Source of the DNA: Microcoleus asticus IPMA8
GTDB taxonomy: Bacteria > Cyanobacteriota > Cyanobacteriia > Cyanobacteriales > Microcoleaceae
Length of the DNA stretch: 64,000 nt
Reading direction: 5' to 3'
Assembly (NCBI RefSeq): GCF_013179805.1
Contig: NZ_SRRZ01000019.1
Location: 15,892 to 79,891, forward strand
Shown here: piece after piece, positions 53,848 through 62,930 of the stretch
Position numbering within the stretch: the stretch's first letter is position 1
How the letters are laid out: each line of letters opens with the position of its first letter
The notes under the pieces: model-generated
Told to the model about the DNA's origin: nothing
What the model saw: the letters and a program-made list of their open reading frames with translations, nothing else
Database searches by the model: none
Translations under genes and position numbers: made by a program

Positions 53848-54363
53848 ATGAATTTATACAGCGCTAACTCACTCAAACTCGAACTAAATCAGAGAGGCTG
53901 CCGCCTGACTCCCCAGCGAGAAACTATTTTGAGCGTTTTTCAAAGTCTGCGGCAAGGAAATCATTTGAGTGCCGAAGAATTATACCAGACTTTGCAGAAT
54001 CAAGGAGAAAGAATTGGCTTGTCAACTGTCTACCGCACCCTGCATTTATTAGCAAGGATTGGGATTCTGCGTGAACTAGAATTAGCAGAAGGACACAAAC
54101 ATTACGAACTGAATTTGCAGGAATTGCACCACCACCACCATCTGGTTTGCATTCAGTGTCATAAAACCTTTGAATTTAGCGATGAATCGATTTCAAAAAT
54201 TGGCAAAAAGCAAGTTGAAAAAGCTGGTGTAGAGCTGCTTGACTGTCAATTAACTGTGCGTGCTGTTTGTTTGGAAGCGCTGCGAGAGGGATGGCCTTCT
54301 TTGCTGCCGAGCAATTGGTCGTGTCCGAGATCTCATTCCGAAATTGAGGAGGAAATTAGTTGA
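53848..54363 (+). CDS. Fur-family metalloregulator, Zur/FurB-like, lacking one structural cysteine
   Basis: 171 residues. Winged-helix DNA-binding domain 5-80 with RGCRLTPQRETILSVF and GLSTVYRTLHLLARIGIL; dimer domain with the His-rich LHHHHHLVCIQC and FEFSDESISKIG. N-terminal text (NSLKLELNQRG) and the HHHHH run resemble cyanobacterial FurB/Zur more than FurA. The first structural-zinc pair is Cys101/Cys104; the second pair, normally CXXC, reads CLEA (Cys141, Ala144), so one ligand is missing, and the C-terminus is ~20 residues longer than usual. Zinc control is inferred by resemblance. Lies in the metal block. Confidence 0.85.
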   Translation: MNLYSANSLKLELNQRGCRLTPQRETILSVFQSLRQGNHLSAEELYQTLQNQGERIGLSTVYRTLHLLARIGILRELELAEGHKHYELNLQELHHHHHLVCIQCHKTFEFSDESISKIGKKQVEKAGVELLDCQLTVRAVCLEALREGWPSLLPSNWSCPRSHSEIEEEIS

Positions 54364-54370
54364 GTTGGAT

Positions 54371-54503
54371 GAAACTCATATTTTGCACCATTCTTGCTTA
54401 AAACGCCCGACGACCTGTTCCACAAAGAGTGAGTTTTCTGGTGGGCCGTTGCTCTTCTAGCCTGCTCCTAAAAAACCTATTGAAAATGGTGCAATATCTT
54501 AGA
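54371..54503. repeat. Dispersed ~125-bp repeat with inverted ends, copy 3
   Basis: Left end ACTCATATTTTGCACCATTC, right end AAAATGGTGCAATATCTTAG; inverted repeats about 13 bases long. Internal GTGAGTTTTCTGGTGGGCCG links it to the copies at 6621-6741 and 6742-6870. Confidence 0.75.
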
Positions 54504-54555
54504 TGGAATACACTTCGGTAATAGGGAATTTGTAACTCTTTAACTCAGGTACGGC

Positions 54556-54724
54556 AATAGCGTTGCAAGGAATGTTTGCGAAGTGATTGTTCATAAAGCA
54601 ATCTTACGCATTCACAACTTGGCGTCTTTCCCTTCCCCTTAATAGCGTAGCAAGGAATGTTAGCGAAGCAATTCTTAGGAAAGCAATCTCACGCCTTCAC
54701 AACTTGCAGCCTTCCCCTTCCCCT
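54556..54724. repeat. Tandem duplication of an ~85-base unit
   Basis: Copy A 54556-54640, copy B 54641-54724, both starting AATAGCGT(T/A)GCAAGGAATG and ending in CCTTCCCCTT. They differ at scattered sites, so the duplication is not recent. Lies between the convergent Fur-family and HD-domain genes; no coding sign. Confidence 0.85.
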
Positions 54725-54728
54725 TTGG

Positions 54729-55580
54729 TCAAGCAACCTCAGAATCGCTACGTTGGTGTTCCATCCGAAATATGTTAGCGTACAAACTAGCAACAATCTG
54801 TTTGCCTTCCTGCGTCAACTGCAAGTAACCGAGAGATTCACTGATGTGCGGATAAATGCCGCTCCAGTAAAACTTAGAGTAGCTTTGCAGCAAGTCGCCC
54901 GGATGTCGGTATCCCAAAAGTTTAGTAGCACCGCTTTCTTCCAACTCGTAAAACAGCGCGCCTATTTTCTGCAAATATTGCGGGTTGCTGAGCTGACCTA
55001 TCAAGTCAGCACCGCGAACTAAACTAGAGTAATTAACTGCATCCTCGTCAGTGTAGCCATCAAGCACCGAGAAACGAGTTTGTTCTATGTTCTGCTTAAT
55101 TATCTCAGCATTAATTAGCTTGTGGTTGCCGAAGCGCTCGTCAATGAACAATTTAGCTCTGTCAACTCGGTAAGGAGCTAAGCTAGCCGCTGTTGCACCG
55201 GGAGCAAGTGCAATTCTCATGCCATCTTTTCCCGTAGCATACAATCCTTCGGCTTCTTGGTCTTGTCGGCAAACTCCTTTGACATATCCAATATCTTGGC
55301 ACAGCAAAGAAATGATGAAGTGCAGCCAATCTTCGCAGGAAACTCCCCCCTTGCGAATGTGTTTTCCCCGCAAGATTTCTTGACCGACTAAGGTAATGCA
55401 AATGGCGTGTTCTATATTGTGATAAAGAGCGTCGCTGTTGGCGATGTTTTCTAACGCCATTGCCCCCACCCAGCCAATAATATCAGCATAGTCTGATTTG
55501 TAGCCTCCGTAAGTGCGGCTGTACCCGTCCTGAAGTTGTTCGATGAAAGCCTCTATCAGCAGTTCTGTATAATTAAACAT
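54729..55580 (-). CDS. HD-domain metal-dependent phosphohydrolase-like protein
   Basis: 283 residues from ATG 55580 (MFNYTELLIEAFIEQLQDGY), preceded by AGGACAGGG as binding site. HD-superfamily metal ligands are visible as YHNIEHAICIT and later LLCQDIGYVKGVCRQD; further conserved text includes FIDERFGNHKLINAEII and YSSLVRGADLIGQLS. Similar proteins occur widely in filamentous cyanobacteria and the substrate (cyclic nucleotide or other phosphoester) is not known. Convergent with the Fur-family gene. Confidence 0.8.
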   Translation of the reverse strand: MFNYTELLIEAFIEQLQDGYSRTYGGYKSDYADIIGWVGAMALENIANSDALYHNIEHAICITLVGQEILRGKHIRKGGVSCEDWLHFIISLLCQDIGYVKGVCRQDQEAEGLYATGKDGMRIALAPGATAASLAPYRVDRAKLFIDERFGNHKLINAEIIKQNIEQTRFSVLDGYTDEDAVNYSSLVRGADLIGQLSNPQYLQKIGALFYELEESGATKLLGYRHPGDLLQSYSKFYWSGIYPHISESLGYLQLTQEGKQIVASLYANIFRMEHQRSDSEVA

Positions 55581-55669
55581 ACCCTGTCCTTTTACTTTAA
55601 TATGGCCTTTCAAGAGCGGTGAATCTATTTGAGAAACCTCTAATTTTATGGATGAGATTTTAACTCACA

Positions 55670-55720
55670 ACTCATGCACCCCGTGGTTGTTCGCGGCTAG
55701 CGCGGCAATCTCAAAACTCA
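55670..55720. repeat. Dispersed repeat related to 38571-38628, inverted copy
   Basis: AACTCATGCACCCCGTGGTT onward; its reverse complement contains TTTTGAGATTGCCGCGC and AGCCGCGAACAACC, matching 38571-38628. Sits between two minus-strand genes. Confidence 0.75.
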
Positions 55721-55804
55721 TGGACGCCGCTACGCCCGGGGAGTCATGAAGCAATCTCGCGCCCGCACTCAAAACTCCCAAGCAACTGAGTCCATCACTG
55801 ACAC

Positions 55805-55990
55805 CTATTCCCGCCTTACTGCATAGAGTAGCCTGCTGATAATTTTTCGATCGTCTGAAGTTTTTAAACTGTGAGAATTAATTGCGTATTGAATTTGCTG
55901 CAACTGACTCCGATCAATTTTACCGAATTTCCCAATGTTCAAGTAAAGTTCGGAAATTCCATATTCAGGAATATAAGCTTTGATTGTCAT
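55805..55990 (-). CDS. Small conserved-looking hypothetical protein
   Basis: 61 residues (MTIKAYIPEYGISELYLNIG to KIISRLLYAVRRE). Balanced composition, a beta-like N-terminus and two amphipathic helices; good coding character for its size. No domain or neighbour-based function. It precedes the HD-domain gene on the same strand by about 225 bases of partly repetitive DNA. Confidence 0.55.
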   Translation of the reverse strand: MTIKAYIPEYGISELYLNIGKFGKIDRSQLQQIQYAINSHSLKTSDDRKIISRLLYAVRRE

Positions 55991-56288
55991 CTGCGGTCAA
56001 CTTAATGTATATTTCTTATTGTCCGGCAATTTTAGATAACTTTATGTGATGTCGATCGACCCCTGAGTGTGATGCTGAGACTGTGATGCGCTCGCAGGCT
56101 AGAGTTGATGGGCGTTTCCGACAAATGGTGATTTGATCGATATTTCGAGCGTCATAAATTTTGCTGACGGCTGTGATTAGCCTGACGGTTGCGTTTAGAT
56201 CGTAATTATGTCACATATCATTTGCCCGTTGAGATCGCAAGTCGAAACTGGCACCAAGGAAAGAAGTTCGACAGCCTTGCCAAATTCC

Positions 56289-56317
56289 TTGCCAAAGAAA
56301 GTCGAGTCGTGTACTAT
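56289..56317 (+). promoter_or_regulatory. Candidate promoter of the str operon
   Basis: TTGCCA (56289-56294), exactly 17 bases, then TACTAT (56312-56317). The transcript would have a leader of about 120 bases containing a hairpin (CCCGTCCCCC / GGGGAAGGG, about 56360-56385). Of the 456-base gap before rpsL this is the only clear signal. Confidence 0.6.
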
Positions 56318-56446
56318 ATAGAGTCTGGTATCCTCACTTACCCATAATTATTTTCATTCATCCCGTCCCCCTAGAGGGGAAGGGACTTTCAGTGCGGATG
56401 CCCCTAAATCACTATACTCAGCAAAAAGCTAGAAATGCCGTAACTC

Positions 56447-56827
56447 ATGCCCACTATTCAGCAACTCATCCGTTCAGCACGGGAACAAACGCAGAAAAAA
56501 ACCAAATCGCCAGCTCTCAAGAGTTGCCCGCAGCGCCGCGGAGTTTGCACCAGAGTGTACACGACCACCCCGAAAAAACCCAACTCGGCGCTGCGGAAGG
56601 TGGCTCGGGTACGGCTGACCTCTGGTTTTGAAGTGACAGCCTACATCCCAGGGATCGGTCACAACTTGCAAGAACACTCGGTAGTAATGATCCGGGGCGG
56701 TCGGGTAAAAGATTTGCCCGGAGTTAGATACCACATCATTCGCGGTACATTAGACACCGCTGGGGTCAAAGACCGCAAGCAGGCTCGTTCCAAATACGGG
56801 GCCAAGCGTCCTAAAGAGAAAAAATAA
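56447..56827 (+). CDS. rpsL: 30S ribosomal protein S12
   Basis: 126 residues, standard length. [13 protein letters not shown] at the start, the decoding-loop [18 protein letters not shown] with the lysines where streptomycin-resistance changes arise, [20 protein letters not shown] and [13 protein letters not shown]. First gene of the str operon, followed by rpsG after 138 bases. Start ATG 56447 matches other S12 proteins. Confidence 0.98.
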   Translation: MPTIQQLIRSAREQTQKKTKSPALKSCPQRRGVCTRVYTTTPKKPNSALRKVARVRLTSGFEVTAYIPGIGHNLQEHSVVMIRGGRVKDLPGVRYHIIRGTLDTAGVKDRKQARSKYGAKRPKEKK

Positions 56828-56965
56828 CTAGGATCTCGCCCGATCGGGGTTGGGAAGCAACAATAAATCCGATCGCGCCGATCGCACGCTCGATCATCAT
56901 AGATCGAGATATGACTCCAAAACCCCAAACTCAATCATTCAAAATCAAAAATCCCCAATAGAACT

Positions 56966-57436
56966 ATGTCTCGCCGCACAGTTATTCAAAAACGTCCTGT
57001 TCCGCCAGATCCAACCTACAACAGCCGGTTGGTAAGCATGATGGTGAGACGGATCATGCAGCACGGCAAAAAATCCGTTGCCTCCAGCATCGTCTACGAC
57101 GCCCTCAAAACCATCCAAGAACGCACAGGGGCTGAACCGTTAGACTTGTTTGAAAAAGCAGTCAAAAACGCTACACCCCTGGTCGAAGTCAAAGCCCGCC
57201 GGGTAGGTGGCGCCACCTACCAAGTGCCGATGGAAGTGCGTTCCGATCGCGGTACGACCCTCGCCCTCCGCTGGCTGATTAGATTTGCCCGCGCCCGCAC
57301 AGGCCGCTCGATGGCAGCCAAGCTAGCCAACGAACTGATGGATGCAGCTAACGAAACAGGCAGTGCCATTCGCAAGCGCGAAGAAACACACCGCATGGCC
57401 GAAGCTAACAAGGCTTTTGCTCACTACCGGTACTAA
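56966..57436 (+). CDS. rpsG: 30S ribosomal protein S7
   Basis: 156 residues: [75 protein letters not shown]. Binds the 3' domain of 16S rRNA and starts head assembly. Second gene of the str operon. Ends 346 bases before fusA, with a separate promoter between them. Confidence 0.98.
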   Translation: MSRRTVIQKRPVPPDPTYNSRLVSMMVRRIMQHGKKSVASSIVYDALKTIQERTGAEPLDLFEKAVKNATPLVEVKARRVGGATYQVPMEVRSDRGTTLALRWLIRFARARTGRSMAAKLANELMDAANETGSAIRKREETHRMAEANKAFAHYRY

Positions 57437-57736
57437 CTGCTAAATCGGGCATGGAGAAGAGCGCGATCGTGCGGTATAAAAGCACCGGGCGAGAAATTGG
57501 CAAGTGTAAGTTTTGATTGTTGAGATTGCTTCCCTTGGCGCAGTTGCCCGATCGCGCAAGCAAACTCAAAACTCCCAAAATCAAAATTCACGCACTAAAA
57601 ATTCACGCACTCTCTGAATCCTCCATGTCGCATCCTTAATATTTTTGTAAACAAATCTTGCAAAAAATATTAAAATGTAACAAGAAGCTCCAGGCACTGT
57701 TGTAATTTGCTGGGAGTGCAAAATAGGGTTTCTGTG

Positions 57737-57782
57737 TAGTATAATAGTATTATAACAGCAACACAAGATTAAGGAGGTAGCT
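57737..57782 (+). promoter_or_regulatory. fusA promoter -10 and ribosome binding site
   Basis: TATAAT at 57740-57745 (within TAGTATAATAGT) and AAGGAGGT at 57771-57778, a near-perfect Shine-Dalgarno five bases before GTG. The -35 box is not clear. The 57437-57736 part holds a direct repeat of AAATTCACGCAC and no gene. Confidence 0.6.
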
Positions 57783-59855
57783 GTGGCACGTACCGTCCCG
57801 CTAGAAAAAACTCGCAACATCGGCATCGCAGCCCACATCGACGCGGGCAAAACAACAACAACTGAAAGAATTCTGTTCTATTCAGGCATGGTTCACAAAA
57901 TGGGTGAAGTGCACGAGGGAACAGCAGTCACTGACTGGATGGAGCAAGAGCGGGAGCGGGGAATTACAATTACTGCCGCTGCTATCACCACCAGTTGGAA
58001 AGATTACAAAATCAACATCATCGACACTCCCGGACACGTAGACTTCACGATCGAAGTCGAACGCTCGATGCGAGTGCTCGACGGAGTGATCGCAGTGTTC
58101 TGCTCGGTAGGGGGAGTGCAGCCCCAATCGGAAACAGTTTGGCGACAAGCAGATCGGTACAAAGTACCGCGGATCGTGTTCGTCAACAAAATGGATCGGA
58201 TGGGCGCAAACTTCTACAAAGTCTACGGCCAAATTCGCGATCGAATGAGAGCGAACGCCGTACCCATCCAAATCCCGATCGGCAGCGAAGAAAACTTCCG
58301 GGGAATTGTAGACTTAGTGCAAATGAAAGCCTATATCTACAACAACGACACGGGAACCGACATCGAGGAAGTAGAAATTCCCGATGAAGTAAAAGAGCTA
58401 GCGGCAGAATACCGCACCAAGCTGATCGAGTCCGTAGCAGAAACCAACGACGCCCTCACCGAGAAATACCTCGAAGGCGAAGAGTTAACAGAAGCAGAAA
58501 TTCGTGCAGCTTTGCGCGCTGGCACGATCTCTGGCACGATCGTCCCCATGCTCTGCGGTTCGGCGTTCAAAAACAAAGGCGTTCAGTTGTTGTTGGATTC
58601 AGTGATCGACTACCTGCCGTCGCCCTTGGAAGTTCCCCCAATTCAAGGACTCCTGCCCAACGGCGACACAGCAGAAAGATTTGCAGACGACAACGCGCCC
58701 CTGTCAGCCCTGGCATTCAAAATCATGGCTGATCCCTACGGCCGCCTGACCTTCGTTCGCGTCTACTCGGGTATCCTCAAAAAAGGCACCTACGTCCTCA
58801 ACTCCACCAAAGACAAAAAAGAGCGGGTGTCTCGCTTAATTGTCCTCAAAGCCGACGATCGGATAGAAGTTGAGGAACTGCGGGCAGGAGACTTGGGAGC
58901 AGCCTTGGGTTTGAAAGACACCTTCACCGGCGACACCCTCAGCGAAGAAGGATCGCCAGTGATTCTGGAATCTCTGTTTATTCCAGAGCCAGTCATCTCG
59001 GTGGCTGTCGAACCCAAAACCAAACAAGACATGGAGAAGCTCTCCAAAGCCCTCCAGTCGCTCTCGGAAGAAGACCCCACCTTCCGAGTTAACGTGGACC
59101 CTGAAACCAACCAGACAGTCATCGCCGGCATGGGCGAACTGCACCTGGAAATCCTGGTAGACAGGATGCTGCGGGAATTCAAAGTAGAAGCGAACGTGGG
59201 TCAGCCCCAAGTAGCCTACCGCGAAACCATTCGCAAATCCGTCCGCGCCGAAGGTAAATTTATCCGCCAAAGCGGCGGTAAAGGTCAGTACGGTCACGTC
59301 GTGATCGAACTAGAACCCACCGAAGTCGGAAGCGGCTTTGAATTTGTCTCCAAAATTGTTGGTGGCACTGTACCCAAAGAGTACATCGGCCCGGCAGAAC
59401 AAGGGATGAAAGAAGCCTGCGAATCAGGTATTGTAGCAGGATATCCCGTGATTGACCTCAAAGCTACTATGGTAGACGGGTCTTTCCACGACGTAGACTC
59501 CTCAGAAATGGCATTTAAGATCGCCGGTTCAATGGCGATCAAAGAAGCCGTGATGAAGGCGTCCCCCGTGCTGCTAGAGCCTATGATGAAAGTAGAGGTT
59601 GAAGTTCCCGAAGATTACATCGGGAACGTCATCGGCGACCTCAACTCGCGTCGGGGTCAGATCGAGGGTCAAGAGACGGATCAGGGAATTGCCAAAGTTT
59701 CTGTAAAAGTTCCACTAGCAGAAATGTTTGGCTACGCTACTGACATCCGCTCGAAAACCCAAGGTCGAGGCATCTTCACAATGGAATTCAGCCATTACGA
59801 AGAAGTGCCGCGAAATGTGGCTGAAGCCATTATCGCTAAGAACAAAGGTAACTAA
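57783..59855 (+). CDS. fusA: Elongation factor G
   Basis: 690 residues, starting at GTG 57783 behind a strong Shine-Dalgarno. GTPase domain: G1 [15 protein letters not shown], switch [10 protein letters not shown]3 [19 protein letters not shown]4 NKMDRMGAN. Domains II-V follow, including [20 protein letters not shown] and [16 protein letters not shown]. Drives translocation on the ribosome and helps recycling. Of the EF-G types it resembles the main housekeeping one. Third gene of the str cluster. Confidence 0.98.
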   Translation: MARTVPLEKTRNIGIAAHIDAGKTTTTERILFYSGMVHKMGEVHEGTAVTDWMEQERERGITITAAAITTSWKDYKINIIDTPGHVDFTIEVERSMRVLDGVIAVFCSVGGVQPQSETVWRQADRYKVPRIVFVNKMDRMGANFYKVYGQIRDRMRANAVPIQIPIGSEENFRGIVDLVQMKAYIYNNDTGTDIEEVEIPDEVKELAAEYRTKLIESVAETNDALTEKYLEGEELTEAEIRAALRAGTISGTIVPMLCGSAFKNKGVQLLLDSVIDYLPSPLEVPPIQGLLPNGDTAERFADDNAPLSALAFKIMADPYGRLTFVRVYSGILKKGTYVLNSTKDKKERVSRLIVLKADDRIEVEELRAGDLGAALGLKDTFTGDTLSEEGSPVILESLFIPEPVISVAVEPKTKQDMEKLSKALQSLSEEDPTFRVNVDPETNQTVIAGMGELHLEILVDRMLREFKVEANVGQPQVAYRETIRKSVRAEGKFIRQSGGKGQYGHVVIELEPTEVGSGFEFVSKIVGGTVPKEYIGPAEQGMKEACESGIVAGYPVIDLKATMVDGSFHDVDSSEMAFKIAGSMAIKEAVMKASPVLLEPMMKVEVEVPEDYIGNVIGDLNSRRGQIEGQETDQGIAKVSVKVPLAEMFGYATDIRSKTQGRGIFTMEFSHYEEVPRNVAEAIIAKNKGN

Positions 59856-59857
59856 CG

Positions 59858-59940
59858 ATTTTGAATTTTAGATTTTGGATTTTGGATGAAATCCAAAGTC
59901 TAAAATCTAAAATGTTAAAATCTAAAATCGCTAAAAGAAA
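59858..59940. repeat. Heptamer tracts in opposite orientation between fusA and tuf
   Basis: GATTTTGAATTTTAGATTTT and GGATTTTGGATG on the left, AAATCCAAAGTCTAAAATCT and further AAATCTA units on the right. The two halves can pair, so the fusA-tuf spacer may fold into a long hairpin. Confidence 0.75.
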
Positions 59941-59957
59941 CAAGGAACAAATCGAGA

Positions 59958-61187
59958 ATGGCACGCGCAAAATTTGAACGGACTAAACCCCACGTAAACA
60001 TCGGTACGATCGGTCACGTTGACCACGGCAAAACAACTTTGACCGCCGCGATTACGATGACTCTCTCTGCACTAGGTCAAGCAAAGGCTAAGAACTACGC
60101 CGACATCGACGCCGCGCCTGAAGAAAAAGCACGGGGTATTACGATTAATACTGCTCACGTCGAGTACGAAACCACAGATAGGCACTATGCCCACGTTGAT
60201 TGCCCCGGACACGCTGACTATGTGAAAAACATGATCACCGGTGCGGCTCAAATGGACGGCGGTATCCTAGTAGTGTCAGCAGCAGACGGCCCCATGCCTC
60301 AAACTCGCGAACACATCCTGCTGGCTAAGCAAGTTGGCGTTCCCAGCTTGGTTGTTTTCTTGAACAAGGAAGACATGGTAGATGACGCAGAACTACTGGA
60401 ACTCGTCGAACTCGAAGTTCGCGAACTCCTGAGCTCTTACGATTTTCCGGGTGATGACATCCCCATCGTGACTGGTTCGGGATTGCAAGCTCTCGAAGCG
60501 ATGATTGCTAACCCCAAGACCAAGAAGGGCGACAATCCTTGGGTTGACAAGATTTACAAGCTGATGGAAGAAGTAGATTCTTACATCCCCACCCCAGAAC
60601 GCGAAGTTGACAAGCCTTTCTTGATGGCAGTTGAAGACGTATTCTCGATTACTGGTCGGGGTACTGTTGCCACTGGTCGGATTGAGCGCGGCACAATCAA
60701 AGTCGGCGAAACAGTAGAAGTGATTGGCCTTAAGGACACTCGCAACACTACGGTGACTGGTGTGGAAATGTTCCAGAAGTCGTTGGAACAAGGCATAGCC
60801 GGCGACAACGTGGGTCTACTGCTGCGGGGGATTTTAAAGGAGGATATTGAAAGAGGCATGGTAATTGCCAAGCCCAAATCCATCAGTCCTCACACTCAGT
60901 TTGAATCTGAAGTTTATATCCTCAAAAAGGAAGAAGGCGGCCGTCACACGCCCTTTTTCTCTGGCTATCGCCCTCAATTCTACGTCCGTACCACTGACGT
61001 AACCGGTACGATCGCACAATTCACTGCTGATGACGGTACTGAAGCAGAAATGGTGATGCCCGGTGACCGGATTAAAATGACTGTTGAGTTGATCCACCCG
61101 ATCGCGATCGAACAAGGAATGCGCTTCGCTATCCGCGAAGGCGGCCGCACCGTCGGCGCCGGCGTTGTTTCCAAAATCCTCAAGTAG
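59958..61187 (+). CDS. tuf: Elongation factor Tu
   Basis: 409 residues. G1 [29 protein letters not shown]3 [21 protein letters not shown]4 NKEDMVDD, with domains II and III ([35 protein letters not shown]) intact. Delivers aminoacyl-tRNA to the ribosome. The ten-residue loop [10 protein letters not shown] in the GTPase domain is usual for cyanobacterial and plastid EF-Tu. Followed by a strong hairpin. Confidence 0.99.
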   Translation: MARAKFERTKPHVNIGTIGHVDHGKTTLTAAITMTLSALGQAKAKNYADIDAAPEEKARGITINTAHVEYETTDRHYAHVDCPGHADYVKNMITGAAQMDGGILVVSAADGPMPQTREHILLAKQVGVPSLVVFLNKEDMVDDAELLELVELEVRELLSSYDFPGDDIPIVTGSGLQALEAMIANPKTKKGDNPWVDKIYKLMEEVDSYIPTPEREVDKPFLMAVEDVFSITGRGTVATGRIERGTIKVGETVEVIGLKDTRNTTVTGVEMFQKSLEQGIAGDNVGLLLRGILKEDIERGMVIAKPKSISPHTQFESEVYILKKEEGGRHTPFFSGYRPQFYVRTTDVTGTIAQFTADDGTEAEMVMPGDRIKMTVELIHPIAIEQGMRFAIREGGRTVGAGVVSKILK

Positions 61188-61204
61188 GACTCCGATAACA
61201 GCTT

Positions 61205-61250
61205 AAATAGCAGAAAAGCCGCCAAATTAAATTAGGCTTTTCTGCTATTT
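61205..61250 (+). terminator. Strong hairpin after tuf
   Basis: A perfect 16-base stem, AAATAGCAGAAAAGCC with GGCTTTTCTGCTATTT, around a 14-base loop. It may end part of the transcription before rpsJ. Confidence 0.85.
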
Positions 61251-61362
61251 AGTGATTAGTTATTAGTGATGAGTCCGCAGTTAGCAGTTAGCCTAAAAAC
61301 AACTGCAAACAGGCAACAGACAACAAAAAACAAACTGAACCTAGAAAATTCAAGAAACAAAA

Positions 61363-61680
61363 ATGGCAACAATTCAACAGCAAAAAATTCGCATTCGCCT
61401 CAAAGCTTTCGATCGCCGAATTCTAGACGCATCCTGCGAAAAGATTGTAGATACAGCAAATCGCACAGCAGCCACAGCGATCGGCCCGATTCCCCTACCG
61501 ACAAAACGGCGGATTTACTGCTTGCTGCGATCGCCCCACGTAGACAAAGATTCTCGCGAACACTTTGAAACCCGCACGCACCGCCGGATTATCGACATTC
61601 ACCAGCCATCGGCCAAAACAATTGACGCTTTGATGAAACTGGATTTGCCCGCCGGCGTAGATATCGAAGTCAAGCTGTAG
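61363..61680 (+). CDS. rpsJ: 30S ribosomal protein S10
   Basis: 105 residues: [60 protein letters not shown]. Normal length; in cyanobacteria rpsJ typically ends the str operon, as here. Also forms the NusB-NusE antitermination complex. ATG 61363 gives [14 protein letters not shown]. Confidence 0.98.
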   Translation: MATIQQQKIRIRLKAFDRRILDASCEKIVDTANRTAATAIGPIPLPTKRRIYCLLRSPHVDKDSREHFETRTHRRIIDIHQPSAKTIDALMKLDLPAGVDIEVKL

Positions 61681-61700
61681 ATTGACTCATAGAAAACTCG

Positions 61701-61741
61701 AAAAGAAGGAACAAAGATTAAACAAATAGTTCCTTCTTTTT
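61701..61741 (+). terminator. Terminator after rpsJ
   Basis: AAAAGAAGGAAC pairs with GTTCCTTCTTTT around a 16-base loop, followed by a short T run. Likely end of the str operon. Confidence 0.85.
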
Positions 61742-62081
61742 GTTGAAATTTCCCTACTCATTAGATATTAGTTATTAGTTAATAATCATCAATAATTTCA
61801 GCTCCGGCACGAACTTAAATAATTATTCTTAATTAAGGCGCGAGCGCTACAAAAACCATCCTTTAGCAGTCGCTATCATCGCCTTCAGGATCACTTAGTT
61901 CAGCAAAAAGGTATATTTAGCATTTTGACGAAATAACGCCTTTGTAAAGCCGCCAGCACGGGAGATAGCGATCCGTCGATGCCCTTGCCACCGGAAAAGC
62001 CCGATCGCTCCTGCCCCGGAATTGCCTGAAATCAGTTAAAGTAAGAAAAAGAAGCGCAAGTACCGTCACTTTTGAGCGACA
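61742..62081. other. intergenic region before the Lon-N-domain gene
   Basis: 340 bases, AT-rich at the left (TTAGATATTAGTTATTAGTT) and mixed at the right. No repeat of the named families, no RNA gene and no clear promoter was recognised. Confidence 0.3.
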
Positions 62082-62723
62082 ATGGCATCCTCTTCCTCTG
62101 TAGCAGTTCGCGAACTCCCCTTATTTCCGTTGCCGGAAGTGGTTCTATTTCCAGGTAGACCGCTGCCGCTGCAAATCTTCGAGTTTCGCTATCGAATCAT
62201 GATGAATACGATTCTGGAGGGCGATCGCCGTTTTGGTGTACTCATGTGGGACCCCAACCAAAACAAAGTCTCTGCCGTCGGTTGTTGCGCCGAAGTGATT
62301 CACTGTCAGCGACTCCCCGACGATCGCATGAAAATTATGACTATCGGCCAGCAGCGGTTCCGAGTGCTCGACGCGGTTCGGGAAAAACCCTATTTAGTCG
62401 GTCTAGTAGAATGGATTGAAGACGAACCGCCGCAAAAAGACCTGAGACCTTTGGGAAAAGATGTCGAACAACTGCTGAGAGATGTAGTTCGCCTCTCCAG
62501 CAAATTGATGGATCAGCCGATCGACCTGCCGGAAGACATTCCCAGTTTGCCCACCGAATTGTCCTATTGGGTAGCCAGCTACCTTTACGGTGCAGCGACA
62601 GAACAGCAAACTCTTTTAGAATTGCAGGATACTGCTGCGAGATTGGAACGCGAAACCGAGATTTTGACTTCTACTCGCAATCACTTGGCAGCGAGGACTG
62701 TACTTAAAGATACGCTCAAGTAG
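62082..62723 (+). CDS. Lon N-terminal (LAN) domain protein
   Basis: 213 residues. The LAN/PUA-like domain is plain: LPLFPLPEVVLFPGRPLPLQ, FEFRYRIMMNTILEGDRRFG, GCCAEVIHCQRLPDDRMKIM and IGQQRFRVLDAVREKPYLVG. No ATPase or protease part, so it is a stand-alone substrate-recognition-type domain. A helical C-terminal region (LLELQDTAARLERETEIL) follows. Similar genes are found beside rpsJ in other cyanobacteria. Role unknown; protein recognition is likely from the domain. Confidence 0.88.
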   Translation: MASSSSVAVRELPLFPLPEVVLFPGRPLPLQIFEFRYRIMMNTILEGDRRFGVLMWDPNQNKVSAVGCCAEVIHCQRLPDDRMKIMTIGQQRFRVLDAVREKPYLVGLVEWIEDEPPQKDLRPLGKDVEQLLRDVVRLSSKLMDQPIDLPEDIPSLPTELSYWVASYLYGAATEQQTLLELQDTAARLERETEILTSTRNHLAARTVLKDTLK

Positions 62724-62787
62724 CAAATTTGCGCAGGAAAAAGTACGATCGGTTTTGCCTGCATTGAAGCAAGAATTACACACAAAT

Positions 62788-62812
62788 CACACGATTTTCG
62801 ATTTTCGATTGG
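62788..62812. repeat. Short heptamer tract
   Basis: CGATTTTCGATTTTCGATTG, AAATCGA-type units on the opposite strand, between two plus-strand genes. Confidence 0.7.
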
Positions 62813-62930
62813 GAATGATTGATGAACTAAGGGTTCGGATCGCGGGCTGACACTTCCATGATTTTTTGGAACTACTAGCTGTTTAATCCTTAACTTCACA
62901 CAGGTTCGGACAGGTTCTTTATAGCAGTAA

